64,000 bases of DNA from JAGQPD01 sp020426865 (GTDB lineage: Bacteria > Planctomycetota > Planctomycetia > Pirellulales > Pirellulaceae): assembly GCA_041399065.1 (NCBI GenBank), contig JAWKTN010000009.1, forward strand, positions 372,001 through 436,000, given 5' to 3'. The translations under genes and the position numbers were made by a program. Of the stretch, positions 45,487 to 54,055 are shown piece by piece (position 1 is the stretch's first letter; every line of letters begins with the position of its first letter). The notes below the pieces were generated by a model. That model did not search any database. It was not told the origin of the DNA and worked only from the letters and a program-made list of their open reading frames with translations.

Positions 45487-46080
45487 ATGGCAACGGTTCA
45501 CGACGGTTCCAGCCATGAAGGTTATCTGCCGGCCGCAATTCCCCCCTTATCGGCCAATAACGATCAACCTTCCAACCACAATGGCAACAGTAAACCACTT
45601 ACGAAAAGCAGCGACGCACGAAAACAATATCACCGGATTGCTACTGTTCGGCAGCAGCAAGGCATGTCGCTTCGCAGCGTCTCGCGACAGACGGGGGTCG
45701 AGGTACGTCAGCTCCGATTGCAGGAGCAGGAAACCGAAGACTTGAAACTTAGTGATCTATTCCTATGGCAGGCCGTCCTGGACGTGCCGCTGATCGATTT
45801 GCTCGCCGACCCAGGGACCGGGCTGTCGCAACCTGTCCTGGAACGCGCTCGGTTGGTGCGCATCATGAAGACGGTCAAGGCGATCGTCGAACGGGCTCAC
45901 GACCCTGCGATCTCGCGCCTTGCCGAAACGCTCGAAAGCCAGCTCATCGAGATCATGCCGGAATTGGCCGAAGTCGGGCCGTGGCATTCCGTCGGACAGC
46001 GACGCAGCCTCGATGAATTTGGTCGGGCGGCCGAGCGAGTCTTGTCGGAGGACGCCATTTCGCACATGGATTGGGATTGA
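45487..46080 (+). CDS. Helix-turn-helix (XRE-like) regulatory protein
   Basis: 197 residues from ATG 45487 (GGAGGAAACGAAGAAG just upstream); ATG 45451 has no good site. After a polar N-terminus, the segment RKQYHRIATVRQQQGMSLRSVSRQTG and VRQLRLQEQETEDLKLSDLF resembles a Cro/XRE-like HTH with a recognition helix. The C-terminal half is helical (RLVRIMKTVKAIVERAHDP; IEIMPELAEVGPWHSVGQRR) and has no recognisable ligand domain. Proteins of this form recur in planctomycetes and are annotated as HTH domain proteins. Its target is unknown. A strong hairpin follows the gene. Confidence 0.75.
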   Translation: MATVHDGSSHEGYLPAAIPPLSANNDQPSNHNGNSKPLTKSSDARKQYHRIATVRQQQGMSLRSVSRQTGVEVRQLRLQEQETEDLKLSDLFLWQAVLDVPLIDLLADPGTGLSQPVLERARLVRIMKTVKAIVERAHDPAISRLAETLESQLIEIMPELAEVGPWHSVGQRRSLDEFGRAAERVLSEDAISHMDWD

Positions 46081-46128
46081 TCGCCCTCGCGAAGTCTGGC
46101 CGTGCTCCGGCCAACGACAAATCAACTT

Positions 46129-46180
46129 AACCGCTGATCGCCTTTGAACATCCACTTACCCCTTGGGGCGATCAGCGGTT
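46129..46180 (+). terminator. Perfect 14-bp inverted repeat after HTH gene
   Basis: AACCGCTGATCGCC (46129-46142) and GGCGATCAGCGGTT (46167-46180) pair perfectly around a 24-base loop, about 50 bp after the HTH stop. The following CTCGGTTGTT is only moderately T-rich, so it may be a terminator, an RNA stability element or a protein-binding palindrome. Confidence 0.5.
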
Positions 46181-46274
46181 CTCGGTTGTTATCATCGAAC
46201 AAATAGCACTTTCGCTGGCGGCCGGTCCAGCAATAATGGTGTCATTCTTCGCAAATTGCATGGGGACACCAACG

Positions 46275-46856
46275 ATGGAAGCTGCTGCGTTAATCTTTGA
46301 CTGCGATGGGACGTTGGCCGATACGATGCCGATCCACTACTTGGCTTGGCGCACGACGCTCGAGCGTTACCGGATTCAATTCGATGAAGATCGTTTTTAT
46401 GCTCTGGGTGGATGCCCACCCGCCAAGATCGTGAAGATGTTAGCGGACGAACAGCAGGTTACGGTCGATGCCCTCGCTGTCGCGGAAGAGAAGGAAAGCT
46501 GTTTTCTTGCCTCGCTGGGACAAGTGCTACCGATCACACCGGTCGTCGACGTGGCGCGCGCCCATCACGGCCGGCTTCCGATGGGAGTCGGATCGGGATC
46601 GGGCCGCGACATTGTGCGCGACATTTTGCAGCGGTTGGGGATCGCGCAACTGTTTCAGTGCGTTGTCGGCTCAGAGGATACCGAGCACCACAAGCCGGAG
46701 CCGGATGTATTTTTGCGGGTCGCGTCGCTGCTGGGTGTCGCGCCGCAGGCCTGTTGTGTCTACGAAGATTCCGACTTGGGCATCGAAGCGGCGCGGCGGG
46801 CCGGTATGCAGTGGTTCGACGTGCGGACCGTTCACACGCCGAAACGCTGGACATAA
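46275..46856 (+). CDS. HAD-family sugar phosphatase/phosphoglucomutase-like protein
   Basis: 193 residues from ATG 46275 (GGGGA about eight bases upstream); ATG 46236 is an alternative. Motif I DCDGTLADT is complete (nucleophile and general acid Asp), motif II is VGSGSGRD, the motif III lysine is in HHKPEPDVF and motif IV is YEDSDLGIEAARRAGM. A small cap between (HYLAWRTTLERYRI, EDRFYALGGCPPAKIV) matches the beta-phosphoglucomutase/phosphatase subgroup (class IA). It probably hydrolyses a small sugar phosphate. The gene is convergent with sufS; a hairpin separates them. Confidence 0.88.
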   Translation: MEAAALIFDCDGTLADTMPIHYLAWRTTLERYRIQFDEDRFYALGGCPPAKIVKMLADEQQVTVDALAVAEEKESCFLASLGQVLPITPVVDVARAHHGRLPMGVGSGSGRDIVRDILQRLGIAQLFQCVVGSEDTEHHKPEPDVFLRVASLLGVAPQACCVYEDSDLGIEAARRAGMQWFDVRTVHTPKRWT

Positions 46857-46878
46857 GACTAACATTAGGAATCGCCGG

Positions 46879-46901
46879 AATACCTCGAGGTTCGAGGTAT
46901 T
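46879..46901. terminator. Hairpin between convergent genes (bidirectional terminator candidate)
   Basis: AATACCTCGA (46879-46888) and TCGAGGTATT (46892-46901) form a perfect 10-bp stem with loop GGT, placed in the 53-bp gap between convergent HAD and sufS genes. There is no strong T-run either side. Confidence 0.55.
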
Positions 46902-46909
46902 GAACACAT

Positions 46910-48163
46910 TTAGCGTCGTCGAAAGACGCGCAAAGCATCTTCCAGAGCCGCCGCCAGTTGGTCGATTTCCGCCGGCGTATTGTAGAAGTAGAAACTTGCA
47001 CGCGAACTGGCGGTGATCCCTAGTTTCTTATGCAGTGGCATCGCACAGTGGTGACCGGCCCGCACGGCGATGCCATGTCTGTCCAGCAATTGGGCAACAT
47101 CGTGCGGATGGATTCCATCCATGGTAAAGCTGACGATGCCGGCCTTCCGTTCGGGGGCTGGTCCCAAGCTATGGAACTCCGGAATCCGCCCGAGTGTTTC
47201 GTGAGCGTATTGTGTGAGCACTTGTTCGTAATCATGAATCTTCTGCAACCCCACTTGGAGGAGATAATCGATCGCCGCCCCCAAACCGATGGCAGGTACA
47301 ATCGGCGGCGTCCCCGCCTCGAATTTGGCTGGCAAATCCGCTGGCTCAAAACGATCCAGCTTCACTCGACGAATCATATTGCCACCGCCCAAGAACGGTG
47401 GCATCGCTTCCAGCAACGACTGCTTGCCGTACAACACGCCAACGCCGGACGGCCCCATCATCTTGTGCCCGCTGAATGCCACAAAATCGGCATCCAATTG
47501 TTGGACGTCCAGTGGCGAATGCGGAGCACTTTGAGCTGCATCTACCAGTACGATGGCTCCCGCTGCATGCGCCCGCGCGACGATCTCCGCAACCGGATTG
47601 ATCGTCCCCAAAACGTTCGATACGTGCGTTATCGACACCAGCCTGGTGCGGTCTGTCAACAGTGTATCAAGCGTCGCCAGATTGAGTTGACCATCGTCGG
47701 TGATCGGGATATGGCGCAGCCGGCAATCGGTGCGCTCCTGCAGTTGGTGCCACGGGACCAGATTGGCGTGATGCTCCATTTCGGTGAGTAGAATTTCGTC
47801 CCCCGTCCGGATGTTGGCATCACCCCAGCTGCGGGCAACCAGGTTGATCGCCATCGTCGTACCCGTAGTAAAGATCACTTCCTGTTCCGAGTTGGCATTG
47901 ATGAACTTGGAAATCTTTTGGCGCGCGTCTTCGAACAAGTCGGTGCTTTGGTCACTTAGCCAATGAATTCCACGATGCACGTTGGCATAGTGGTTTTCGT
48001 AGGTGTCGACGATGGCTTGAATCACCTGCCGCGGCCGCTGGGTTGTCGCGGCGTTATCGAGGTAGACCAATGGCTGGCCGTCACGCACCGGACGGGAGAG
48101 GATCGGAAAATCGGCGCGCCAGGAATTGGGCTCCAGCGGCAAGCGAATTGTCGAGATGTTCAT
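46910..48163 (-). CDS. sufS: Cysteine desulfurase SufS
   Basis: 417 residues, normal for SufS. The enzyme takes sulfur from cysteine for Fe-S assembly. PLP-lysine is in SGHKMMGPSGVGVLYG; YLDNAATTQRP, FTTGTTMAINLVARSWG, EMEHHANLVPW and HVSNVLGTINPV are typical; the persulfide cysteine is in RAGHHCAMPLHKKLG near the C-terminus, close to the SufS form (RTGHHCAQP). It is followed 27 bp downstream (in its own upstream direction) by a SufU-like gene, which fits the SufSU pairing of Bacillus-type systems; sufBCD are not in the window. Confidence 0.95.
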   Translation of the reverse strand: MNISTIRLPLEPNSWRADFPILSRPVRDGQPLVYLDNAATTQRPRQVIQAIVDTYENHYANVHRGIHWLSDQSTDLFEDARQKISKFINANSEQEVIFTTGTTMAINLVARSWGDANIRTGDEILLTEMEHHANLVPWHQLQERTDCRLRHIPITDDGQLNLATLDTLLTDRTRLVSITHVSNVLGTINPVAEIVARAHAAGAIVLVDAAQSAPHSPLDVQQLDADFVAFSGHKMMGPSGVGVLYGKQSLLEAMPPFLGGGNMIRRVKLDRFEPADLPAKFEAGTPPIVPAIGLGAAIDYLLQVGLQKIHDYEQVLTQYAHETLGRIPEFHSLGPAPERKAGIVSFTMDGIHPHDVAQLLDRHGIAVRAGHHCAMPLHKKLGITASSRASFYFYNTPAEIDQLAAALEDALRVFRRR

Positions 48164-48190
48164 GATATGGCTTCGATGTCCTACTAGAGG

Positions 48191-48637
48191 TTATTGCTCT
48201 TCACCGAGATTAGGGCCCTCCATCCCCTTGCCTGGTGGCCGATCGTCGTCATTGCCATCGACAGGCGAGAAGATGGCCGCCTGAACAACTCGCCACGGCA
48301 ACAGGCAGCATTTTTGGCGGTTCGGCGTCAATCGAGGACCAAATAGTTGTAGCATCTGTTCGGCTGTGAACTGTTGGACCTCCACCGTCGACTTCCCCTC
48401 GATCGCTTCCATCAGCATGGATGCCGACGCCTGACTGATGCAACAGCCATCCCCGTCGAACCACGCCTCGGCAATGTTGCCACCGCGATCAATCCGCAAT
48501 TCTACCGATACAACGTCGCCACATAGCGGGTTGTCGTCCTCGTGCTCGTGCGTATGCTGAGGACATTTGCCGCGATGATACGGATCCTCGTAATGATCCA
48601 TCACGTGCTCTTCGTAGATATCTTCTTCGTTTGACAT
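48191..48637 (-). CDS. sufU: SufU-type zinc/Fe-S scaffold protein
   Basis: 148 residues from ATG 48637; the frame extends further upstream without support. It matches SufU/IscU: EEHVMDHYEDPYHRG, a Cys-containing region NPLCGDVVSVELRID, AEAWFDGDGCCISQASASMLMEAIEGKS, and C-terminal KCCLLPWRVVQAAI. SufU is a zinc-binding sulfur acceptor that receives persulfide from SufS. An insert after position 18 (TH-EHEDD) is His/Asp-rich. The mature order sufU-sufS on the minus strand gives a two-gene operon that probably supplies sulfur to Fe-S synthesis. Confidence 0.88.
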   Translation of the reverse strand: MSNEEDIYEEHVMDHYEDPYHRGKCPQHTHEHEDDNPLCGDVVSVELRIDRGGNIAEAWFDGDGCCISQASASMLMEAIEGKSTVEVQQFTAEQMLQLFGPRLTPNRQKCCLLPWRVVQAAIFSPVDGNDDDRPPGKGMEGPNLGEEQ

Positions 48638-48704
48638 GCTCGACATTTGTTTTCGTGTGCACCAGTTATTCGTAGAACCCAATCAATAATAATCATAGAT
48701 GGAC

Positions 48705-49667
48705 TTATCGGCATCGCCAAATCGTATGATCGGCGATTCCAAGTTTCTGCCGCGCAATGGCAGTTTCGGAGAAAAAGCGTTTGGCATCGACCGGATACCC
48801 TGCCGTTGGTCGCAATCCCGGTTGGTGAACGCGCCAAAAGGCGTTGAACGCACGCATCGCCAATTCCCGCAGGTATTTGGCCAGAATCGATGACAACGCT
48901 GCCGGCAGATGCGATTCCCCTTTGGCTTGAAAGCGGATCTCCATTCGCCGATTTGACGGGCCCAGCCGATAGCTACTGCACGCCCGTCCCTCCTCGCAAA
49001 CTTGAACGAAACCGTCCTCGAAAACTTCGTGCAACAATGGGACGTAATTGTTCCGTCCACCATGCTTGTCGCACAGCACCAGTGCCGAACCATCGCCGGT
49101 CGACGCCAGCATATTGCGGATCAATTCCAAGGTGGTGATTGACAGCAATGTGCTCTTGTTTCCCCAGCGTTCGACCGATGCATTGAATTGCGACGGAAAG
49201 ACGGCGGCAACTTGTGCGTCAAGAATGCGAATGCCACGATCCGCAAGTACGCGAAGAAAATTGGCGGTGGCCAGCTCGATCGAACGTGCGACCAAATCGA
49301 CCGGCAACCGCTCATCGTACTCGCGATAACACGGGGAATCGTCGATCTGCCACGTGCTTGTCTGTGCCAACTGCTGCCAAATATCCCGCCAAGAATCTGC
49401 CGTTCGCCCGACGGCACCTAAGGTCGCCCAGACCGCGCGCTCAAGTAACTGCAGCCCGCGCCCCGATGCGTAGAGTAACTTGGAATCGGCAATGGCAATT
49501 TGCCCGTCGCCCAAGTTTCTACCGTCCCGTCTCACGACATCGCTCAATCGCTCCGGCAGCAATTCGACCGCGACGTCGTCCGGCAGATACCATAACGTCC
49601 CAGCAATGGTCAGCGGACCAAGATTGGGGCCATATCCAGCTTCGTCGGTTCCAAGTACGTACGGCAT
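48705..49667 (-). CDS. Divergent RNase HII-like protein
   Basis: 320 residues from ATG 49667, considerably longer than RNase HII (about 200). N-terminal VLGTDEAGYGPNLGPLTIAGT matches the RNase HII motif DEAGRGPLAGP; IADSKLLYASGRGLQLLERA matches the DSKKL region; VLCDKHGGRNNY supplies a further Asp; SSILAKYLRELAMRAFNAFW matches the ASIIAKVTRD helix; and RPTAGYPVDAKRF resembles GYGT. So the catalytic Asp/Glu set appears present, implying cleavage of RNA in DNA-RNA hybrids, but a long insert (about 120-230) is unusual. This family is seen in planctomycetes and is not standard RnhB. The small gene upstream ends 18 bp before its start. Confidence 0.7.
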   Translation of the reverse strand: MPYVLGTDEAGYGPNLGPLTIAGTLWYLPDDVAVELLPERLSDVVRRDGRNLGDGQIAIADSKLLYASGRGLQLLERAVWATLGAVGRTADSWRDIWQQLAQTSTWQIDDSPCYREYDERLPVDLVARSIELATANFLRVLADRGIRILDAQVAAVFPSQFNASVERWGNKSTLLSITTLELIRNMLASTGDGSALVLCDKHGGRNNYVPLLHEVFEDGFVQVCEEGRACSSYRLGPSNRRMEIRFQAKGESHLPAALSSILAKYLRELAMRAFNAFWRVHQPGLRPTAGYPVDAKRFFSETAIARQKLGIADHTIWRCR

Positions 49668-49685
49668 GCCGCAGACGATCAATCG

Positions 49686-49967
49686 CTAGTCGTCAGCAGC
49701 CGCGTCCAAAGAGTACAGCGACTCTCGCCGAATCAAGCAACATGAGCCGGTTTCTACGTCCTGCAACCCCAGCACATTCCCCGACCAATTGTCGATCCGC
49801 ACAATGCGCCGCCGGCTGATCAACTGCTGACAGAACTCCTCCCGGTCCACGAACTGACTTTCGTCGCCCCGCGAATCGAGCTCCTGACCCTTGAGGTCCA
49901 ATCTGTCCGATATTCTGTCCGATATTCTGTCCGAAATCAATCTGTCCGATATTACGTGTGACGTCAT
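49686..49967 (-). CDS. Small protein with SDRI repeats upstream of RNase HII-like gene
   Basis: 93 residues from ATG 49967. The N-terminus contains repeated Ser-Asp-Arg-Ile units (SDRISDRISDR) created by a 12-bp DNA repeat. The C-terminal part (VDREEFCQQLISRRRIVRID, NWSGNVLGLQDVETGSCCLI) reads as a small beta-rich domain found in planctomycetes whose function is unknown. It overlaps nothing and ends 18 bp before the RNase HII-like start, so co-transcription is likely. A short ORF of this size could be spurious; the recurring C-terminal pattern favours a real gene. Confidence 0.5.
   Translation of the reverse strand: MTSHVISDRLISDRISDRISDRLDLKGQELDSRGDESQFVDREEFCQQLISRRRIVRIDNWSGNVLGLQDVETGSCCLIRRESLYSLDAAADD
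49903..49953. repeat. 12-bp tandem repeat in small gene
   Basis: CTGTCCGATATT (plus-strand reading) occurs at 49903-49914, 49915-49926 and 49942-49953, with a related CTGTCCGAAATCAAT between (49927-49941). In the minus-strand gene this encodes Ser-Asp-Arg-Ile units without a frameshift. Confidence 0.8.
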
Positions 49968-50563
49968 CGTTGTGACTCCTGTCCGACCACCACTCTTCCA
50001 TGAGAAGCAAAAAAAGTGTCGCGCTCGGATCCAGCGAGCCACCCCCAATTGTAGCGGCGCCCCCTGCCCGTCGATACCGCCGAAGCAACCACGGCATCCA
50101 AAATCGAATTTGATCTTGCCAACTTTAATGCACTTTGTGCTTTACACGGGCTGTGATGATTCTGTGGGCTGGGGTGGCCGGCCAGAAGCAATGATCACTT
50201 GCGTCCTACGTATTGTTTCGGATTTGGCGCCGCGATTGAACCTTGCCGCCCGCAACCCAATCACTACTTCCGGACCTGCCGAGTCAAATGTAGCTGGCAA
50301 GTACCTCTGGTGGGGGGGTGGCTTTCGAGATTTCTCTTGCAGTGAAATAGCAACGGGCTTAGACTTAGGGCGGAAAGCTATGCAGGATGTAGCGATTCCG
50401 ACGGGTGCGTTGTCCGTGGCACCGTGAAGGCATGGGCTCAAGATCGTACCTACCCCCTTCCTCACTCCAGACCTACCCACCACAACCTACCCGCGATTTG
50501 TCCGACGCACGTTGTTAGGGACATTGCAATACGTGTACGGAGACAGTTTTGGTAGACACCGCC
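49968..50563. other. Divergent intergenic region before type II secretion operon (596 bp)
   Basis: Separates the minus-strand small gene from gspE. No gene is supported: open frames at 49891-50427 and 50142-50483 overlap in opposite directions without family cues. It should hold the operon promoter, but no distinct -35/-10 pair was identified. A G-run (50311-50318) occurs. Confidence 0.4.
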
Positions 50564-52252
50564 ATGCATCAACCAGCCACGCTACAGGGACTTGACCGCA
50601 GTCAGCTTCGCACGGTGTGGGAGGCCCTTGAGTCCCGTCAATCGTTAACGGAGGTGGCCGAAGGATTTCAATTTTCATCGTCGCGGGACTTATTGCGCGC
50701 GATCGCGGTGGCGTTGGGATTGGAGTTGGTGGATTTGGAGGGGGTGCAGGTCGACACGTCGCTGCTTGAGGCTTTTCCGTTGAAGATGATTCATCGCTAT
50801 GAGGTGTTTCCGATCCGGCGCGAGGGGGACGAGTTGACGTTGGCGGTGAGCAATCCGATGGGGTTCCAGGCGATTGATTCGATTGGTGTATCCTTGCGTT
50901 GCGTGGTGAAGCCGGTATTAGTGGAATCGGATCAGTTGCGGCAGTTGATCAAGAGCCATTTGGGGGTGGGTGCGGAGACGATCGATGGCTTGTTGGCGTT
51001 GCAACGTGACGTGCCGGAGCTGGAGGGGTTCGATGGGTTAGACGGGCAGGATCGCGAAGACGCCGAGATGGCTCAACAGGCGTCGGTGGTACGGTTGGTT
51101 AATGAGATCTTGGGCGAGGCGATTGAAGCGCGGGCAAGCGACATCCACGTTGAGGCTCAGGAGCACGGCATCAAGATCCGGTATCGTATCGACGGCGTAT
51201 TGCAGCGGCAGCCGACGCCACCGGAGATGAATCAGTTTCGAGCGGCGATCGTCAGTCGCTTGAAGATCATGGCACGGCTGAACATTGCGGAAAAGCGGGT
51301 GCCACAGGACGGTCGCATCAAGATGCGGGTCAAGGGCCGCGAAGTCGACATTCGCGTATCGATCATACCGATGCTGCATGGCGAAGGCGTGGTGATGCGA
51401 ATCTTGGACAAGTCGAATCTCAACTTTTCGCTCCGCGGCATCGGCATGTCCGAGCAGATCTACGAAAGGTTCCAGCGTTTGATTCGCTTGCCGCACGGCA
51501 TCTTATTGGTGACAGGCCCGACCGGATCGGGTAAAACAACGACGTTGTACTCGGCACTCAGCGAGATCAAAAACGAAGAGACGAAGATCATCACGACGGA
51601 GGATCCGATCGAGTACCAGTTGGATGGCATCAACCAGATTCAGGTCCACGCGAAAGTCGGGCTGACATTTGCTGCCAGCTTACGCAGCATTCTGCGACAC
51701 GATCCCGACGTTGTACTCGTCGGGGAAATCCGCGACTTGGAGACGGCGGAAAACGCGACGCAGGCCGCATTGACGGGACACTTGGTGTTCAGCACATTGC
51801 ATACGAACGACGCCGCCAGTGCCTTTATGCGGCTGACGGACATTGGCGTCGAACCGTTTTTGGTGAGCAGTACCGTGGAAGGCGTCATGGCACAGCGTTT
51901 GGTCCGGCGGTTATGTGTGGAGTGTCGCGCGCCGGTCGATCCGGCGTCGGTTGACGTTCCCGAGGATTTTCCGTGGGAATTATTTCAACAACATGATGCG
52001 ACCATTTACCGGCCGGTTGGATGCCCGGCCTGCCGCGGCAACGGATACCGAGGCCGGATGGGCATCTACGAGTTGCTAGTCGCCAACGACGAAGCACGCG
52101 ACCTGATTTCCAAGCGAGTCGCTTCCCAAGAGGTAAAGCAAGCGGCCATACGGGCTGGCATGACGACCCTGCGCGACGATGGTTGGTGCAAGGTACTGGC
52201 TGGCGATACCTCCGTTGATGAAGTGCTACGTGTCACAAAATCGGACACATAG
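50564..52252 (+). CDS. gspE: Type II secretion system ATPase GspE
   Basis: 562 residues from ATG 50564; the TTG at 50549 adds only five residues. The N1E/MshEN-type N-terminal domain is followed by a linker and the RecA-like ATPase: Walker A GPTGSGKTTT near 318, Asp box IITTEDPIEYQLDGINQIQV, Walker B VLVGEIRDLETAENATQAAL and His box GHLVFSTLHTNDA, plus a tetracysteine zinc motif (CVEC, CPAC) typical of GspE/PilB. It drives pseudopilus assembly in the cytoplasm. First gene of the operon. The ATPase family also covers type IV pili (PilB), but the downstream gspF-K set fixes it as type II secretion. Confidence 0.96.
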   Translation: MHQPATLQGLDRSQLRTVWEALESRQSLTEVAEGFQFSSSRDLLRAIAVALGLELVDLEGVQVDTSLLEAFPLKMIHRYEVFPIRREGDELTLAVSNPMGFQAIDSIGVSLRCVVKPVLVESDQLRQLIKSHLGVGAETIDGLLALQRDVPELEGFDGLDGQDREDAEMAQQASVVRLVNEILGEAIEARASDIHVEAQEHGIKIRYRIDGVLQRQPTPPEMNQFRAAIVSRLKIMARLNIAEKRVPQDGRIKMRVKGREVDIRVSIIPMLHGEGVVMRILDKSNLNFSLRGIGMSEQIYERFQRLIRLPHGILLVTGPTGSGKTTTLYSALSEIKNEETKIITTEDPIEYQLDGINQIQVHAKVGLTFAASLRSILRHDPDVVLVGEIRDLETAENATQAALTGHLVFSTLHTNDAASAFMRLTDIGVEPFLVSSTVEGVMAQRLVRRLCVECRAPVDPASVDVPEDFPWELFQQHDATIYRPVGCPACRGNGYRGRMGIYELLVANDEARDLISKRVASQEVKQAAIRAGMTTLRDDGWCKVLAGDTSVDEVLRVTKSDT

Positions 52253-52274
52253 TCCTACCTGACAATTCCCACCC

Positions 52275-53504
52275 ATGGCAGAATTCGCATACACCGCCAA
52301 GACGATAACCGGCGAAAATACGTCGGGCGTGATCGCGGCCAACAGCCAGCGCGAGGCGATGGGGCTATTGCGGCAGATGTCGCTCTACCCCTTGGAAGTC
52401 CGCGACCAACAGTCCACCGCCGACTCCCCTTGGGCTCGGCTGCTTCAGAGCTTTCCGCGACGCATCAAGAACGAGATCATTGCCGACGCCCTGACTCAGC
52501 TCGGTGATCTATTGGGAAATGGTGTTTCGTTGATCGAGTCCCTTTCGATTTTATCCGAGCAATCGGCCGACGCGAGCATGCGCGAGGTCTGGACGGATGT
52601 GCGGCGAACAGTATCGGACGGCCGTAACCTCGACGACGCCTTGGCTGCGCATCCACGCGTCTTTTCTTCGTTATGCGTGAACATGGTGCGAGCTGGATTG
52701 GAAGGGGCATTCCTGGAGGAATCGCTGCAACGGGTTGCGTCGTTTATGCGCAAACAGGACGAGTTGCGAGGAAAGGTCGTCGGAGCGATGGCATATCCGA
52801 TCGTCCTGGCAATCGTGGGGTCGATCATCACCGTGGGATTGGTAACGTTCATTGTGCCGATGTTCGAGTCCTTCTTTTCGCGTCTCGTACGGGGGGGCGT
52901 CGAGCTGCCGCTGATCACTCGCATTCTGTTGGCTCTCAGTCACGGACTGGTCCGTTACGGACTGGTCGCCGCCATCACGATTACCGCGATGGTTCTTGCC
53001 GTCAAGCGGCTACTAAAGTCCGAACGCGGACGTCGTGTCGCCGACGGACTGAAACTGAAGATACCGGTCGTCGGAAAGATCTTGCATGATACCGCGGTCT
53101 CACGATTCTGTCGGGTATTGGGAACCATGTTGCGAAACGGCGTCCCGATTCTCAAGTCACTCGATATCAGCGGTGCCGCTGTCGGAAACGTGCTGCTGCA
53201 AGAGGCAATACGCGAGTCCGCTCAAAATATTTCCTCGGGCAATTTGCTGTCACAACCGTTGGCGGCGAGTGGCTTGATTCCTGCCCAAGTCATGGCGATG
53301 ATCCGCGTCGCTGAAGAATCCAATACACTCGATCAGGTACTCGTGAAAATCGCCGACCGCACTGACAGTCGCGTCGAACGGCAATTGGACGTGCTCGTGC
53401 GACTAGTTGAGCCACTCATGTTGCTGACCATCGGCGGGATGGTCATGTTCGTCATCATCGGAGTTCTGTTGCCGGTGTTCGATTTGAATTCGGCAATCGA
53501 CTAA
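52275..53504 (+). CDS. gspF: Type II secretion inner membrane platform protein GspF
   Basis: 409 residues, normal length. Two homologous GspF cytoplasmic domains are separated by membrane helices: AFAYTAKTITGENTSGVI-type N-terminus, LTQLGDLLGNGVSLIESLSI, VGAMAYPIVLAIVGSIITVG, then VLGTMLRNGVPILKSLDISG, RLVEPLMLLTIGGMVMFVIIGVLLPVFD. It sits on the inner membrane and connects GspE to the pseudopilus. 22 bp after gspE. Confidence 0.96.
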   Translation: MAEFAYTAKTITGENTSGVIAANSQREAMGLLRQMSLYPLEVRDQQSTADSPWARLLQSFPRRIKNEIIADALTQLGDLLGNGVSLIESLSILSEQSADASMREVWTDVRRTVSDGRNLDDALAAHPRVFSSLCVNMVRAGLEGAFLEESLQRVASFMRKQDELRGKVVGAMAYPIVLAIVGSIITVGLVTFIVPMFESFFSRLVRGGVELPLITRILLALSHGLVRYGLVAAITITAMVLAVKRLLKSERGRRVADGLKLKIPVVGKILHDTAVSRFCRVLGTMLRNGVPILKSLDISGAAVGNVLLQEAIRESAQNISSGNLLSQPLAASGLIPAQVMAMIRVAEESNTLDQVLVKIADRTDSRVERQLDVLVRLVEPLMLLTIGGMVMFVIIGVLLPVFDLNSAID

Positions 53505-53543
53505 CAACAAAAAATAACCAGATATCGATGGGGGGGTCCGAAA

Positions 53544-54050
53544 ATGAAAAACAAATCACTTCAACGCCGTAAAGGTCTGACGCTGCTGGAATTGATGATC
53601 GTGTTGATCATCCTTGTGATGCTTTTTGCGATTGCCGCACCACGGTTGTTGGGGTCGCAACGAAAGGCAGATATTAAGGCGACGAAAGTGCAGATCGGTA
53701 ATCTCGAATCGGCGCTCAAGATGTATACCACCGACATGAAGACGTTTCCCAGCACGGAAGATGGCCTGGAGGCGTTGATCAAGCGGCCATCGGACGAGGC
53801 CAAAGCCGATAAGTGGGACGGTGCGTACCTGGACGAGGAAGTAATTCCTGCCGATCCCTGGGGGAACGCTTTCACTTACGAGTACCCTCCCACTCACGGC
53901 ACTCGCGATTTTCCTAACATCTCCTCCAACGGTCCCGATGGCGAGGCCAACACGGATGACGACATCGTCAATTGGCGAGAATCTACGGGAACCGATGGTG
54001 AAAACAGTTCCGCAGACACGGATGGTGCCACAATGAACGACAGTAAATAG
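53544..54050 (+). CDS. gspG: Type II secretion major pseudopilin GspG
   Basis: 168 residues. Prepilin motif RKGLTLLELMIVLIILVML, then ALKMYTTDMKTFPSTEDGLEAL and ADPWGNAFTYEYPPTHG, the typical GspG calcium-site region, ending FPNISSNGPDGEANTDDDIV with the acidic calcium loop. The prepilin peptidase cleaves before the first hydrophobic residue after Gly. It polymerises as the pseudopilus shaft. Immediately upstream, a G-rich stretch precedes ATG 53544. Confidence 0.95.
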   Translation: MKNKSLQRRKGLTLLELMIVLIILVMLFAIAAPRLLGSQRKADIKATKVQIGNLESALKMYTTDMKTFPSTEDGLEALIKRPSDEAKADKWDGAYLDEEVIPADPWGNAFTYEYPPTHGTRDFPNISSNGPDGEANTDDDIVNWRESTGTDGENSSADTDGATMNDSK

Positions 54051-54055
54051 TTACG

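Noticed and set aside
49891..50483. Overlapping open frames on both strands before gspE
   Set aside because: Composition-driven frames in a GC-rich gap without conserved motifs.
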